DNA of 64,000 nt, from NCBI RefSeq assembly GCF_000166395.1, contig NC_014655.1, positions 1,240,001-1,304,000 on the forward strand. The letters run 5' to 3'. Positions within the stretch are counted from its first letter, which is position 1, and the number at the start of each line of letters is the position of its first letter. The notes below the pieces were generated by a model that did not search any database, was not told the DNA's origin, and was given only the letters and a program-made list of their open reading frames with translations. Source of the stretch: Leadbetterella byssophila DSM 17132. GTDB taxonomy: Bacteria; Bacteroidota; Bacteroidia; Cytophagales; Spirosomataceae. Positions 16,402 to 26,053 of this stretch are shown here, in pieces. The translations under genes and the position numbers were made by a program.

Positions 16402-17697
16402 CTATTTTTCTAAACCGTACTTCTCAAAGTACTTGTTAGCTAATCGTTTTTGTTTGTCGTCAAGGTTTACCGCAGCCCCTCTTATATAGGCTTCAGTTAC
16501 CTTAGCAGTACGCATGTCTAGCAAGTCTCCTTCGCTGATCACGAAAGTGGCATGTTTACCTGCTTCCAATGTACCCACCCATTTATCAATACCTAAGATC
16601 TTGGCATTATTCAATGTTATTAGCGACAAAGCCTCCGCCTTTGTAAGACCATGAGCCGCTGTATTTCCTGCTACGAAAGGTAAGTTTCTGGTTCTCCAGT
16701 AGGAATCATTGTAATGTAATCCTACCATTAAACCTTTCTTCACTAGCATGGCCGGTAAACGGTATGGCTCCCACACATCATCATCTACTCTATCCGGTAA
16801 GCGGTGAGTAGGGGAAACGATGATAGGCACATTGTTCTCTTTTAAGGTTTGGATAGCTAAATCAGAAGTAACCGCACCTACTACTACCGGATGCTTCACT
16901 CCTACTTCTTTACAGAACTGTATAGCTTCAATGACCTCTTTGTCTGTTCCAGCCTGGATAAAAAGACGCTGGTCTCCGCTAAGTATTCCGTTTAAGGAAG
17001 TAAGCTTTAAATTATCATGAGGCTGGCCTCCTGCCTTTTGAGCATTTGACTGAGCAAACATCTGACGAAGTTCATCGATAGATTTCTGGTAATTCTCGTT
17101 TTTACGAGGCTCTCTGGAGAAAGTTTGAGGATTAAATCCAAAGCTCATTCTACGAGGCCAATTTAACCATACTCCGTCATCTGCTTTTAAAACGGCATCT
17201 TCCCAGTTCCAGCCATCCAAATACATGATAGCTGACCTGCCTGAAATAATACCACCCGTAGGAGTAGCCTGGGTAATCAACACCCCGTTACCACGAACAG
17301 TTGGAATCACTTCCGAGTCCGTATTATAAGCTATAAGCGCTCTCACGTTAGGATTATAGTCGCCTAACTCCTGATGATCCAAGGTAGGTCTGCTGGATTC
17401 GATCTCCGCTAAACCCAAAGTATTGGCAGGAGAAATAACTCCCGGGTAAATATGTTTACCTTGCACATCTACCTTCTTTGCATTGGGATATTTCGAGCTC
17501 AAATTAGCATCCGCTACTTCTTTGATCACCCCGTTTTCCATTACTAGAGAACCGGAGGCATATTCCGTTCCATTGCCCACAAAAATATGGGCATTAAAAA
17601 ATATCACAGGCTCCTTAGAAGCTTTTCCGGCTCCCGGATTCTGTGCCATACTCATTCCCGACAATAGGCACAATAAGGAGATTACTATTTTCTTCAT
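16402..17697 (-). CDS. Exported amidohydrolase-family protein without metal ligands
   Basis: A signal peptide is present (MKKIVISLLCLLSGMSMA, cleavage before Q19). The 431-residue protein has the composite fold of imidazolonepropionase-like amidohydrolases: a small beta domain at both ends and a barrel in between. The normal metal-binding HxH after the first beta-strand is missing: the aligned stretch reads GVISPANTLG (86-95). The later GNTAAHGLTKAEAL and VGTLEAGKHATFVI segments are family-typical. It overlaps its upstream neighbour by 4 bases and is probably an inactive or non-metal partner of that larger enzyme. It is likely periplasmic. Confidence 0.82.
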   Translation of the reverse strand: MKKIVISLLCLLSGMSMAQNPGAGKASKEPVIFFNAHIFVGNGTEYASGSLVMENGVIKEVADANLSSKYPNAKKVDVQGKHIYPGVISPANTLGLAEIESSRPTLDHQELGDYNPNVRALIAYNTDSEVIPTVRGNGVLITQATPTGGIISGRSAIMYLDGWNWEDAVLKADDGVWLNWPRRMSFGFNPQTFSREPRKNENYQKSIDELRQMFAQSNAQKAGGQPHDNLKLTSLNGILSGDQRLFIQAGTDKEVIEAIQFCKEVGVKHPVVVGAVTSDLAIQTLKENNVPIIVSPTHRLPDRVDDDVWEPYRLPAMLVKKGLMVGLHYNDSYWRTRNLPFVAGNTAAHGLTKAEALSLITLNNAKILGIDKWVGTLEAGKHATFVISEGDLLDMRTAKVTEAYIRGAAVNLDDKQKRLANKYFEKYGLEK

Positions 17698-20600
17698 TTA
17701 CCGCTAGCGTTTAAAGTTTGTAGGAAAGATTCTAATTGTTCTACAGAAATATTGTCATATTCCATGATATGATCACAGTGTACTTCCTGTGCTCTTGGAC
17801 GCATAACCGGACGCTCAGTAGGCGTACCTTTCACTTTTTCGGCCAAAAGAATCTGAACAAGTCTGTTCTTCTCATCTCTTAGTTCTTTTTCCTTTTGCTC
17901 TTTTGTAGTTAAGTCAAAATAGATAGCACCATCAATGATAGTTTTCTCAGGTTTTGCATAGATAGACAAAGGATTATCTGTCCAAAGAACTAAATCAGCG
18001 TCTTTACCTGCTTTGATAGAACCTAATCTATTATCTAAATGAAGCATTTTTGCGGGGTTAAGCGTAACCGTCTTCCACGCTTCTTCTTCTGTCAATCCAC
18101 CATAAAGTACAGTTTTAGCCGCTTCCTGATTAAGGCGTCTTGCCATTTCAGCATCATCAGAGTTGATTGCCGTAGGAATACCCATCTTAGTTAAGATAGC
18201 TGCATTAAATGGAATAGCCTCTTTTACCTCCATTTTATATGCCCACCAGTCAGAGAAAGTAGAACCGTTAATGCCTCTAGCTTTCATCTTATCTGCCACT
18301 TTATAACCTTCAAGGATGTGAGTGAAAGTATTGATCTTGAATCCTAAAGAATCAGCTACCTTCATTAACATGTTGATTTCAGACTGCACGTAGGAGTGAC
18401 AAGTGATATTTCTTTCCCCATTTAGAATTTCCACTAATGCATCCAGTTCAAGATCACGTTTTGGCGGAACCAAACCTGTCTTTACTTTAGCTTTGTTATA
18501 AGCTTCCCACTCATTTTTATAGGCGATTGCTCTTGTAAAAGCATCAATAAAGACTTGCTCAACACCCATACGAGTGATAGGGTAGCGATTAGGAGTTGTA
18601 TTTGCATTACCTCTCTTCACGTTTTCACCCAAAGCAAACTTGATGAATTTAGGAGAGTTAGGAATCAACAAATTATCAGGTGACTCACCCCATTTCAATT
18701 TGATGATGGCAGACTGTCCACCTATACAGTCAGCAGAGCCGTGCAATAATTGAGAAGTAGTAACGCCTCCTGCCAATTGTCTGTAGATATTGATATCTTC
18801 CGAGTTAATCACGTCCTCTTGACGAACTTCAGAGGATACAGATTCCACTTCATTGATAGAGAACAATGCAATATGACTATGTTCATCAATGATACCGTTA
18901 GTTAGGTGTTTACCTGTACCATCTATAACTTTAGCACCTGCCGAGGATAGGTTCTTACCTACTGAGTGAATTTTACCATTCTTCACCAGAACATCTGCTA
19001 CAATTTTACCTTCTTTCTCGTTTGTCCAAACGGTAGCACCTTTGATCAATAGATCTTCCTGCTTAGGTAGCTCTTTATTGCCCCACCCAGTGAAAGGATA
19101 AAGCATGCCTCCTTTGTTTTCCGCAACTTTATCTGCAGCTTTTGGAGCATCTTTCTTTGCAACAGCTTCTTCTGCTAGTTCAGCAGACCATGTGAAAGTT
19201 TGACCTTTTGCATCTACACCCTGGCCAGAAATCTTCTTATCACCAATTACTCCAGTTAAACGAGTAACCCCTTCGTTTCCTTTCTTGTAAGTGATGGTTA
19301 AGAAATTCTTATCACGGGTAACTGTAGGCTTAAGCTTTACAGTATCTAATGCAAATTCAAACGCAGGTTTATCTACCTCTCCTGTAACCGTTAGCGTATT
19401 AAAACCAGGTACATTTGTTTTGTACTTGCCTGCGATTTCAGAAAGTGAAATATCTGTGATCACATAGCGCTTTCCTTGCACCCAGTTCTCTAAAATTCTT
19501 GCCTTATCATCAAAGATCTCCTTATCTGTAATCAAGAAGTTTGCCAACAAACCATTTTTGATAGTACCCACCTGATCTTCAATTTTCAAAGCTTTAGCAG
19601 GATTAACTGTCAATGCAGCTAAAGCATCTTTTTTGCTTAATCCGGCTTTGATAGCAGCCTGAATCTGAGCAAAGAATGTAGATTTCATAGCCAAATCAGA
19701 TGCAGTGAAAGAGAATTCTACTCCTTTAGCCTGCAAAGCTGCAGGGTTACCCGGAGCTAATTCCCAATGCTTAAGATCAGCTAAGCTTACGTTTTCAGCA
19801 TCAATAGGATCTTCAACATCCAAAGCTTTCGGGAAATTCAAAGGTAAGATCATATGCGTACCCAAAGACTTGATCTCATCAATACGCTTATATTCATCTC
19901 CACCACCTTTGATGATGTATTTCACTCCGAATTCCTTTCCGATCTTTGCTACTCTTAAAACATCGTGGAAATTAGTGGCATGAAATACAGAAGGAAGAGC
20001 TTGGTTAGCATTGAACGCTTCTAAAGATAGATTTCTTTCTTTTGCAGCATTTGTCTTTTTGTACCAATCTGCATCATAATAGGTCTGACGTAATAAAGCT
20101 ACACATCCCATCAAAGAAACAGGATAGGTCTGAGTGCTTAGGCCTTTAAGGAAGGAGTAGTGCGAAGAAACATCACCTTTAAGTAGAGATGTACTTTCTT
20201 TCTCATCATTCAAGGATACCAAAACTGAATTACCTCTTACGATACCGTCCTTAACGTGAGACACCACTGCACCAAAACCTATTTTACGCAGCTCCTCTGC
20301 AGATTTAGGGTTGATAGTGAATAATTCTGAAGCCTTTACTTCTGGCTTGATGGCCATATTATGCGAGTAAGCGCCTTTTTTATCAGAATCAAATTTCATT
20401 TCGTAGAAGTTGCCTCTTCCACCCATTCCTCTTTTCAATTCCGGCATACCGTAATCTGAATAGATGTCTACGAAAGATGGGTAAACGTGTTTTCCTTTCA
20501 GATCAATGACCTGAGTAGATTTGGGAACTTCAAAATTCTTTCCCACTTTTTCGATTTTCTCGTCATGCACAAGTAGCCAAGCCTCTTCTATTACCGTGCT

Positions 20601-20735
20601 GGGATCTACATGCAATGTAGCATTCTTAAACAGGTAATAGCCGGGACGTTTATCTTGCACGCCGTTTTGGTTTGGCTGCGCAAAAACACTCGACTGACTC
20701 AGAACAAGAAGCAATAGTAAAAATACTTTCTTCAT
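17694..20735 (-). CDS. Exported tandem amidohydrolase (1013 aa), second domain intact
   Basis: A signal peptide (MKKVFLLLLLVLSQSSVFA) precedes two amidohydrolase units. The first (about 30-425) has lost the HxH metal site: the aligned residues read DIYSD at 90-94. A beta-rich linker of about 120 residues (430-545, including ITYKKGNEGVTRLTGV) follows. The second unit (560-945) keeps the ligands H619 and H621 (DEHSH), H780, H806 and D860/D861 (NSDDAE), so it should be a metal-dependent hydrolase of the imidazolonepropionase or dipeptidase type. It is the first gene of the operon with the 431-residue protein. The substrate is unknown. Proteins of this layout occur in other Bacteroidota. Confidence 0.88.
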   Translation of the reverse strand: MKKVFLLLLLVLSQSSVFAQPNQNGVQDKRPGYYLFKNATLHVDPSTVIEEAWLLVHDEKIEKVGKNFEVPKSTQVIDLKGKHVYPSFVDIYSDYGMPELKRGMGGRGNFYEMKFDSDKKGAYSHNMAIKPEVKASELFTINPKSAEELRKIGFGAVVSHVKDGIVRGNSVLVSLNDEKESTSLLKGDVSSHYSFLKGLSTQTYPVSLMGCVALLRQTYYDADWYKKTNAAKERNLSLEAFNANQALPSVFHATNFHDVLRVAKIGKEFGVKYIIKGGGDEYKRIDEIKSLGTHMILPLNFPKALDVEDPIDAENVSLADLKHWELAPGNPAALQAKGVEFSFTASDLAMKSTFFAQIQAAIKAGLSKKDALAALTVNPAKALKIEDQVGTIKNGLLANFLITDKEIFDDKARILENWVQGKRYVITDISLSEIAGKYKTNVPGFNTLTVTGEVDKPAFEFALDTVKLKPTVTRDKNFLTITYKKGNEGVTRLTGVIGDKKISGQGVDAKGQTFTWSAELAEEAVAKKDAPKAADKVAENKGGMLYPFTGWGNKELPKQEDLLIKGATVWTNEKEGKIVADVLVKNGKIHSVGKNLSSAGAKVIDGTGKHLTNGIIDEHSHIALFSINEVESVSSEVRQEDVINSEDINIYRQLAGGVTTSQLLHGSADCIGGQSAIIKLKWGESPDNLLIPNSPKFIKFALGENVKRGNANTTPNRYPITRMGVEQVFIDAFTRAIAYKNEWEAYNKAKVKTGLVPPKRDLELDALVEILNGERNITCHSYVQSEINMLMKVADSLGFKINTFTHILEGYKVADKMKARGINGSTFSDWWAYKMEVKEAIPFNAAILTKMGIPTAINSDDAEMARRLNQEAAKTVLYGGLTEEEAWKTVTLNPAKMLHLDNRLGSIKAGKDADLVLWTDNPLSIYAKPEKTIIDGAIYFDLTTKEQKEKELRDEKNRLVQILLAEKVKGTPTERPVMRPRAQEVHCDHIMEYDNISVEQLESFLQTLNASGK

Positions 20736-20793
20736 ATTATCTAGTTTGGTTTCAACATTCCGAAATTTATGAAAAACTTAGAATAATATTTTC

Positions 20794-20830
20794 CGAAAAC
20801 AACAATCTATCGATATAATCATTGTTTTCG
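20794..20830. repeat. Inverted repeat between divergent genes
   Basis: CGAAAACAA (20794-20802) and TTGTTTTCG (20822-20830) are perfect 9-base arms 19 bases apart, with the palindrome ATCGAT (20809-20814) close to the centre. It lies between the divergent amidohydrolase operon and the nucleotidyltransferase gene, so it may be a shared operator. Confidence 0.45.
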
Positions 20831-20885
20831 TGGATAAGGCTTCTTATTATTTACCGTGAAGTACCAAAAATCTCCTTTCTGCGCG

Positions 20886-20893
20886 TATTTTTG
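20886..20893 (+). promoter_or_regulatory. -7 element of the nucleotidyltransferase gene
   Basis: TATTTTTG matches TAnnTTTG and lies 19 bases before the ATG at 20913. The GTG at 20856 that opens the frame lies upstream of this promoter, so 20913 is the start. Confidence 0.6.
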
Positions 20894-20912
20894 TAGAAAT
20901 AACCAAGAATCA

Positions 20913-21812
20913 ATGAAACCTACATTACTAATTTTGGCAGCCGGAATGGGCAGTCGCTATGGAGGAATTAAACAATTGGACAATTTCGGACCGAACGGAG
21001 AAACCATTATAGATTACTCCCTATATGATGCGATTAGAAGTGGATTTGGAAAGATTGTCTTTATTATAAGAGAAGAATTAAAAGAAGACTTTATACGCAT
21101 TTTTGATCCTAAACTTAAAGGAAAAATAGATTACGAATTAGCTTTCCAGGAAGTTGACTCTTATTTACCTGAAGGACTTGAAGGAGTTAAAAGAGAAAAG
21201 CCATGGGGAACGGGTCATGCCATGCTTTGTGCCTGGAAACACACCCAAACACCATTTGCTGTGATAAATGCAGATGATTTCTACGGAGAAGAAGCCTTCC
21301 AAACGGTTGCTGAATTTCTTAGAACAGACACCCGTGATGATGTACATACTTTGATTGGGTATCAGCTTAAGAATACCCTATCAGAAAACGGAACGGTTAG
21401 TAGAGGAGTTTGTACTGTAGATGATCATCATTTTTTAACGGATGTTGTAGAACGTACAAAAATTGAACGTCTCGAAGATGGAAAAATCGTTTTTCATGAC
21501 CTAGGTGAGCCGGTTGTCCTAGAAGAAAACACTACAGTTTCCATGAACTTCTGGGGTTTCAAACCAAGTGTATTCCAAGAAACCGAAAAGATGTTCCATG
21601 CCTATGCCAAAGAACATTTTGATGCACCAAAAGCAGAATTCTACATTCCTAAGGTGATGAGTAACCTCATGGCTGAAGGAAAAGGCAAATGCAAAGTGTT
21701 CACTAATACATCCGACTGGTTTGGAGTAACTTATCCGGAAGACAAACAAAAAGTACAGGTAGCCATAAATGCCCTGATAGAACAAGGAAAGTATCCGGAA
21801 AAACTTTGGTGA
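20913..21812 (+). CDS. Sugar-phosphate nucleotidyltransferase-like protein
   Basis: This 299-residue protein begins with the nucleotidyltransferase signature LLILAAGMGSRYGG (5-18), which binds NTP phosphates, followed by IKQLDNFGPNG. The fold is that of nucleotide-sugar pyrophosphorylases. The motif GTGHAMLCA and NADDFYG (metal-binding Asp) fit the same family, as does FWGFKPSVF further on. Which sugar phosphate it uses cannot be told. The alpha/beta hydrolase gene starts one base after its stop, so the two form an operon. Confidence 0.85.
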   Translation: MKPTLLILAAGMGSRYGGIKQLDNFGPNGETIIDYSLYDAIRSGFGKIVFIIREELKEDFIRIFDPKLKGKIDYELAFQEVDSYLPEGLEGVKREKPWGTGHAMLCAWKHTQTPFAVINADDFYGEEAFQTVAEFLRTDTRDDVHTLIGYQLKNTLSENGTVSRGVCTVDDHHFLTDVVERTKIERLEDGKIVFHDLGEPVVLEENTTVSMNFWGFKPSVFQETEKMFHAYAKEHFDAPKAEFYIPKVMSNLMAEGKGKCKVFTNTSDWFGVTYPEDKQKVQVAINALIEQGKYPEKLW

Positions 21813-21813
21813 T

Positions 21814-22524
21814 ATGAAAATTATATGGATTCACGGGTTTGGAGAAGATAGTACAGTTTGGGAGGATTTCCTCCCAAAACTACCTGCTTATTATCAGCAT
21901 TTTACCTTTGACCATGCCTTAATCACCAAGGCGACAGATATAAGTGATTATGCGCTTATCCTCCGTGAATTCATAGAATTACATGAGATCACCAATCCTA
22001 TCCTGATTGGACATTCCATGGGCGGGTACATAGCTTTAGAATATGCAGCCATATTCCCAGATGAAGTCTCTGGTTTAGGTTTATTTCATTCCTCTGCCGC
22101 AGCAGATTCCGAAGATAAAAAAGTAGAAAGGTTAAAGACTGCTCAGTTCATACAGAAGAATGGCAGTAAGGCTTTTATAGAAAATTTTTATCCTAAAATG
22201 TTCTCTTCACCGGAAAACTATGAAGAGTTGATTTCAAGAAATATAGAAAGATATTCTCTCATTCCTGCGGAATCTCTGTCGACAGCTACATTAGCCATGA
22301 GAAACCGAAAGGATCACATCAATACCCTGAGTACCTTCAAATTTCCCCTCTTCCAAATCTTAGGCAAGTCAGACAAATTTGTCCCCTTAGAACTGGCTCT
22401 GCAACAAACCATTCAACTTCAAAAGCCCTATACCCTTGTATTAAACGAGGCTGCACACGCGGGCATGATAGAACAAGCACCCATATGTGCAGAATTCATT
22501 CGACATTTCCTACATCAGCTCTAG
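21814..22524 (+). CDS. Alpha/beta-fold hydrolase
   Basis: This 236-residue cytoplasmic hydrolase starts with the oxyanion-hole HGFGEDSTVWEDF (7-19). The nucleophile elbow GHSMGG is at 66-71 with Ser68. An acid is likely at GKSDKFVP, and the catalytic His at EAAHAGMIEQAP near the C-terminus. No signal peptide is seen. It follows the nucleotidyltransferase gene by one base and overlaps the convergent rodA gene by 4 bases. The substrate is unknown; small esterases and MenH-like enzymes share this build. Confidence 0.85.
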   Translation: MKIIWIHGFGEDSTVWEDFLPKLPAYYQHFTFDHALITKATDISDYALILREFIELHEITNPILIGHSMGGYIALEYAAIFPDEVSGLGLFHSSAAADSEDKKVERLKTAQFIQKNGSKAFIENFYPKMFSSPENYEELISRNIERYSLIPAESLSTATLAMRNRKDHINTLSTFKFPLFQILGKSDKFVPLELALQQTIQLQKPYTLVLNEAAHAGMIEQAPICAEFIRHFLHQL

Positions 22525-23801
22525 ACCTTATAACTCCTATGAGCGTCTAACTTCAAGAAAATAAATAGAAGGATGGTAAAGGACAAAAGGGATGAACCTC
22601 CATAACTTAAGAAAGGAAGAGGAATCCCAATGATCGGAATCAATCCAATGGTCATACCTATATTCACTAATAAGTGAAAAAACAGGATACTACCTACCCC
22701 ATAACCGTAGATTCTTGCAAACTTAAATTTCTGCTTTTCTGCCAGATTGAAAATACGGGTAATCAAGATAAAATAGAGAGCAATCACCACGAACACTCCT
22801 ACAAACCCCCATTCTTCTCCCACTGTACAGAAAATAAAGTCAGTAGACTGTTCCGGTACAAAGTCAAATTTAGTCTGAGTTCCCTGTAGCCATCCTTTGC
22901 CAAATAGTCCTCCTGAGCCAATAGCAAGCTTAGACTGGGAGATATTCCAACCTGCCCCTAAAGGATCCACATCAGGATTAACAAGTACCATAATTCTTTT
23001 TTGCTGGTGTGGAGCAAATACATTGTTCAAAGCAAAGTCAATGGCCATCACAAAACCACTGAATAGAATAAAGAGTCCAATAACCCTTTGTAGGTTTTGG
23101 CGGTTTCTTTCGTACCTCTTTAAGAATAAATACCAGAACAATACTGCTACTAAAGCTAGGCCCAAAAGAACAATCCAGATTTGACCTTCAAACACTAAAC
23201 CTAGTATAAATAAAGCAATGAAGGCTAAAATCAAAGCAGGATAAACACCTGGAAGCCCCTCTCTATAAAGTATGATAATAAAGGCTCCAAATGCCAATGC
23301 AGAACCCGTTTCCTTCTGGAGAATGATGATCAAAGGAGGCAAAAAGATCAGAACACAAGCCCTCAATAGGTCCTTAAATTTAGTAACCGAAATACCTTGT
23401 GTACTTAAATACCTGGCTAAAGCTAACAAGGTAATGGTCTTCGCTAACTCAGCAGGCTGAAATTGAAAGCCTCCAAACCTTAACCACGAGCGAGAACCTT
23501 TGATATCTGGTGCTATAAATATGGTTAAGACCAGTACAAGTATCCAAAAACCATAAAACAGATACGCAAAGGTGTCATAGACCTTGTAATCTACGAATAG
23601 AATGACCATTATAATGAAAAAGGCTAATCCCATGAATAAGATTTGCTTTCCGGCATTATGGTCTAAGGAGTAAATGGGTTTAGGGTTATCTACATTATAA
23701 ACGGCTGCATAAATATTGATTAAGCCTATTCCTAATAAAATGATGTATATCCAAACGGTGGTCCAATCCAGACCTTTCTTAATGTCAATCTCTCTCGCCA
23801 T
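22521..23801 (-). CDS. rodA: Rod-shape determining protein RodA
   Basis: RodA is the SEDS-family peptidoglycan polymerase of the elongasome and works with PBP2. The 426 residues contain about ten membrane spans. Typical segments are GSRSWLRFGGFQFQPAE (the SEDS signature before the long extracellular loop), GWNISQSKLAIGSGG, QGTQTKFDFVPEQSTDFIF and the C-terminal IPLPFLSYGGSSL. It follows mrdA by 3 bases in one operon. No MreB, MreC or MreD gene precedes them in this window. Confidence 0.95.
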   Translation of the reverse strand: MAREIDIKKGLDWTTVWIYIILLGIGLINIYAAVYNVDNPKPIYSLDHNAGKQILFMGLAFFIIMVILFVDYKVYDTFAYLFYGFWILVLVLTIFIAPDIKGSRSWLRFGGFQFQPAELAKTITLLALARYLSTQGISVTKFKDLLRACVLIFLPPLIIILQKETGSALAFGAFIIILYREGLPGVYPALILAFIALFILGLVFEGQIWIVLLGLALVAVLFWYLFLKRYERNRQNLQRVIGLFILFSGFVMAIDFALNNVFAPHQQKRIMVLVNPDVDPLGAGWNISQSKLAIGSGGLFGKGWLQGTQTKFDFVPEQSTDFIFCTVGEEWGFVGVFVVIALYFILITRIFNLAEKQKFKFARIYGYGVGSILFFHLLVNIGMTIGLIPIIGIPLPFLSYGGSSLLSFTILLFIFLKLDAHRSYKV

Positions 23802-23804
23802 GTA

Positions 23805-25628
23805 TTATAATGATTTACCTGCCACAGTGGTGTATCTAGTAGCCATGATCTGCTGTTTATAGGCCTCCCTATTGTGTGCTCCCTTTAAATATTTTTCCAT
23901 CATCAAACCTGCTATAGGAGCAGATGCCACTCCACCAAAACCTGCATTTTCTACCACCACCGCTATAGCAATCTTAGGATTATGTTTGGGTGCGAAACCG
24001 ATGAATAAAGCATGGTCTCTTTTACCCTTACCATTCTGAGAAGTACCGGTTTTTCCACAAACCTCAATATCTTTGATTTGAGCTGCCCTACCTGTACCAG
24101 CTTGCACCACAAGCTCCATTCCTTTAACAATTTCCTCAAAATGACGTTTATCAATACCCGTTTGATGAATCTCCACCGCGGTCTTTTTCCCTGCTTTAGG
24201 ATCTAGACCTACGGTATTAACAATATGAGGAGTCACCCAGTAACCCCTGTTGGCCATTACTGCAGCCAGGTTTGCCAACTTTAATACATTCACCCCATAT
24301 TCTCCTTCACCAATACTGATGGAGTAGATGGTAGAATACTTCCATTGATTTTTACCATAGATCTTATCGTAAAGTTCCGGGGTAGGTATTACACCTTTGG
24401 TTTCAGAGGGAAGGTCTATACCTAAATGTACCCCAAAACCAAATTTCCGGATCTTCTCATTCCACGCGGCTAAACCTAAAGCTACCTGGCTCTCTCCCTT
24501 GGTTTCTTTTATGTTATGTAAAATCCTTCTAAGTACATTGTCAAAATAGGGGTTAGAAGACTTTTGAATGGCAGTATACAAATTAGCCGTCTCTCCCGCA
24601 CTGTGCATCGAGAATTTACTATTACCAGATAAGGAAGTGGATGGAGTGATGACACCATCCCCCAAACCAATTGCTGCTTGAACTAGTTTAAATGTAGATC
24701 CCGGACGGTAAAATGCCGATACAGGACGGTTATTCAAGGGCCTATCCGGATTCTTCGCTAAAACAGTATAGTTCTTCGAAAACTCTCTTCCGGACAATAA
24801 CACCGGATCGTAGGTTGGATAGGATCCAATAGCCAAAATCCCTCCCGTAGAAGGCTCAATAGCCACTACAGCCCCCACCTTCCCTTGAAACAAGGAATCT
24901 GCCAATTGTTGAATACCTAAATCAATGTGTGTGTATAGGTTATTTCCTATTACAGCAGCCGTATCGTATCTTCCTTCGCTGTATGAACCCTTATCTTCAC
25001 CTTTGGAGTTCATTAAGACCAATCTACTCCCTCGGGTACCTCTCAAATCCAACTCGTAATATTTTTCCAGACCTGCCAATCCAATGTAATCACCCTTTCT
25101 GTAATATTCTTCCTCTTGCTCTTCGTATTGCTTTTTGGGAATTTCACCGATATAGCCAAGAGCGTTCGCCATAGTATTACCCGGGTATGTCCTATAAAAG
25201 GATTGTTCAAAGTGAAAACCAGGATATTGAATCATGGCGTCAATCACTCCAGAATATTCCTGTTTAGACAATTGACGCAAGAACAATGAAGCGCGCAATT
25301 TGGAGTATTCCCTAGCTTGATTCAGCATAGAGTCTACATAATTCTTGTCTATACCAAAAAGATTGCAGAAGGACACCGTATCAAAAGGCAATACCTTTTG
25401 AGGTATGACATACATATCATATACTTCCTCGTTCGCCACAATCAACTTCCCCGATCTATCATAAATCTGCCCACGCAGAGGAATAGAAATCTCCTTACGT
25501 ATTGAATTTAAGGCATCTATCGACCTATATTCCTTATCCACCACCTGCAGATAAAATAACCTAGATAGATAGATAATGCCTATAGTATAGACAAAGATCA
25601 AGATAGGAAATTTTCGATTTTCGAACAT
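23805..25628 (-). CDS. mrdA: Penicillin-binding protein 2
   Basis: This class B peptidoglycan transpeptidase crosslinks side wall together with RodA. One N-terminal membrane span (about 8-28) is followed by the dimerisation domain with the RGQIYDRSG signature (52-60). The transpeptidase motifs are STFK at 311-314 (Ser311 nucleophile), SSN at 357-359 and KTGT at 526-529. Length 607 is normal. The upstream neighbour on this strand is yjdI/yjdJ, closed by its own terminator, so mrdA-rodA has its own promoter and is apart from any mre genes. Confidence 0.95.
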   Translation of the reverse strand: MFENRKFPILIFVYTIGIIYLSRLFYLQVVDKEYRSIDALNSIRKEISIPLRGQIYDRSGKLIVANEEVYDMYVIPQKVLPFDTVSFCNLFGIDKNYVDSMLNQAREYSKLRASLFLRQLSKQEYSGVIDAMIQYPGFHFEQSFYRTYPGNTMANALGYIGEIPKKQYEEQEEEYYRKGDYIGLAGLEKYYELDLRGTRGSRLVLMNSKGEDKGSYSEGRYDTAAVIGNNLYTHIDLGIQQLADSLFQGKVGAVVAIEPSTGGILAIGSYPTYDPVLLSGREFSKNYTVLAKNPDRPLNNRPVSAFYRPGSTFKLVQAAIGLGDGVITPSTSLSGNSKFSMHSAGETANLYTAIQKSSNPYFDNVLRRILHNIKETKGESQVALGLAAWNEKIRKFGFGVHLGIDLPSETKGVIPTPELYDKIYGKNQWKYSTIYSISIGEGEYGVNVLKLANLAAVMANRGYWVTPHIVNTVGLDPKAGKKTAVEIHQTGIDKRHFEEIVKGMELVVQAGTGRAAQIKDIEVCGKTGTSQNGKGKRDHALFIGFAPKHNPKIAIAVVVENAGFGGVASAPIAGLMMEKYLKGAHNREAYKQQIMATRYTTVAGKSL

Positions 25629-25705
25629 GAGGATTGCAGAGTTAGATTTCGGAATACAAATTTGATAAAAAAGGACGGTTTTTTCACGGGTCTGAAAAAA
25701 ATAAA

Positions 25706-25733
25706 ATTCCGGGCTTCGTACGAAACCCGGAAT
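25706..25733 (-). terminator. Terminator of the yjdI-yjdJ pair
   Basis: ATTCCGGG (25706-25713) pairs with CCCGGAAT (25726-25733), and an inner TTCG/CGAA stem is separated by one mismatch. On the minus strand the hairpin is followed by a T-rich tract. Confidence 0.85.
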
Positions 25734-25768
25734 CCTAAAAATAAGCCTACTAAACCAGCTCCTATTAA

Positions 25769-26050
25769 TTACGACAAAACGTCCTGATACTCCTCAGAAC
25801 CAGTCAATACCTTCTTAGCAAAGGGACATAAAGGCAAGATCTTTAAACCATTTTCTCTGGCATAGGCCACACCAGCATTCACTAATTTTTTCCCTACTCC
25901 TTTTCCATTCTGCGAAGGATCTACTTGTGTATGATCAATGATAATCTTTGAAGTCCCGGCTTTTGAATAGGTCATCTCTCCTACTTTAAGCCCATCTTCT
26001 ATAGCTTCAAATATACCTTTAGTCTCAGTTTGTGAATGTTTGATTTCCAT
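25769..26050 (-). CDS. yjdJ: YjdJ-like GNAT N-acetyltransferase
   Basis: This 93-residue minimal acetyltransferase has the acetyl-CoA-binding loop in DPSQNGKGVGKKLV (Q-x-x-G-x-G pattern, about residues 44-57). The strand IIIDHTQVDP before it and the helix NAGVAYARENGLKILPLCPFA after it are typical of the YjdJ type. The substrate is unknown. It is encoded 3 bases after a mono-cluster ferredoxin-like gene, the same pairing as yjdI-yjdJ in E. coli, which supports the assignment. Confidence 0.85.
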   Translation of the reverse strand: MEIKHSQTETKGIFEAIEDGLKVGEMTYSKAGTSKIIIDHTQVDPSQNGKGVGKKLVNAGVAYARENGLKILPLCPFAKKVLTGSEEYQDVLS

Positions 26051-26053
26051 AAT

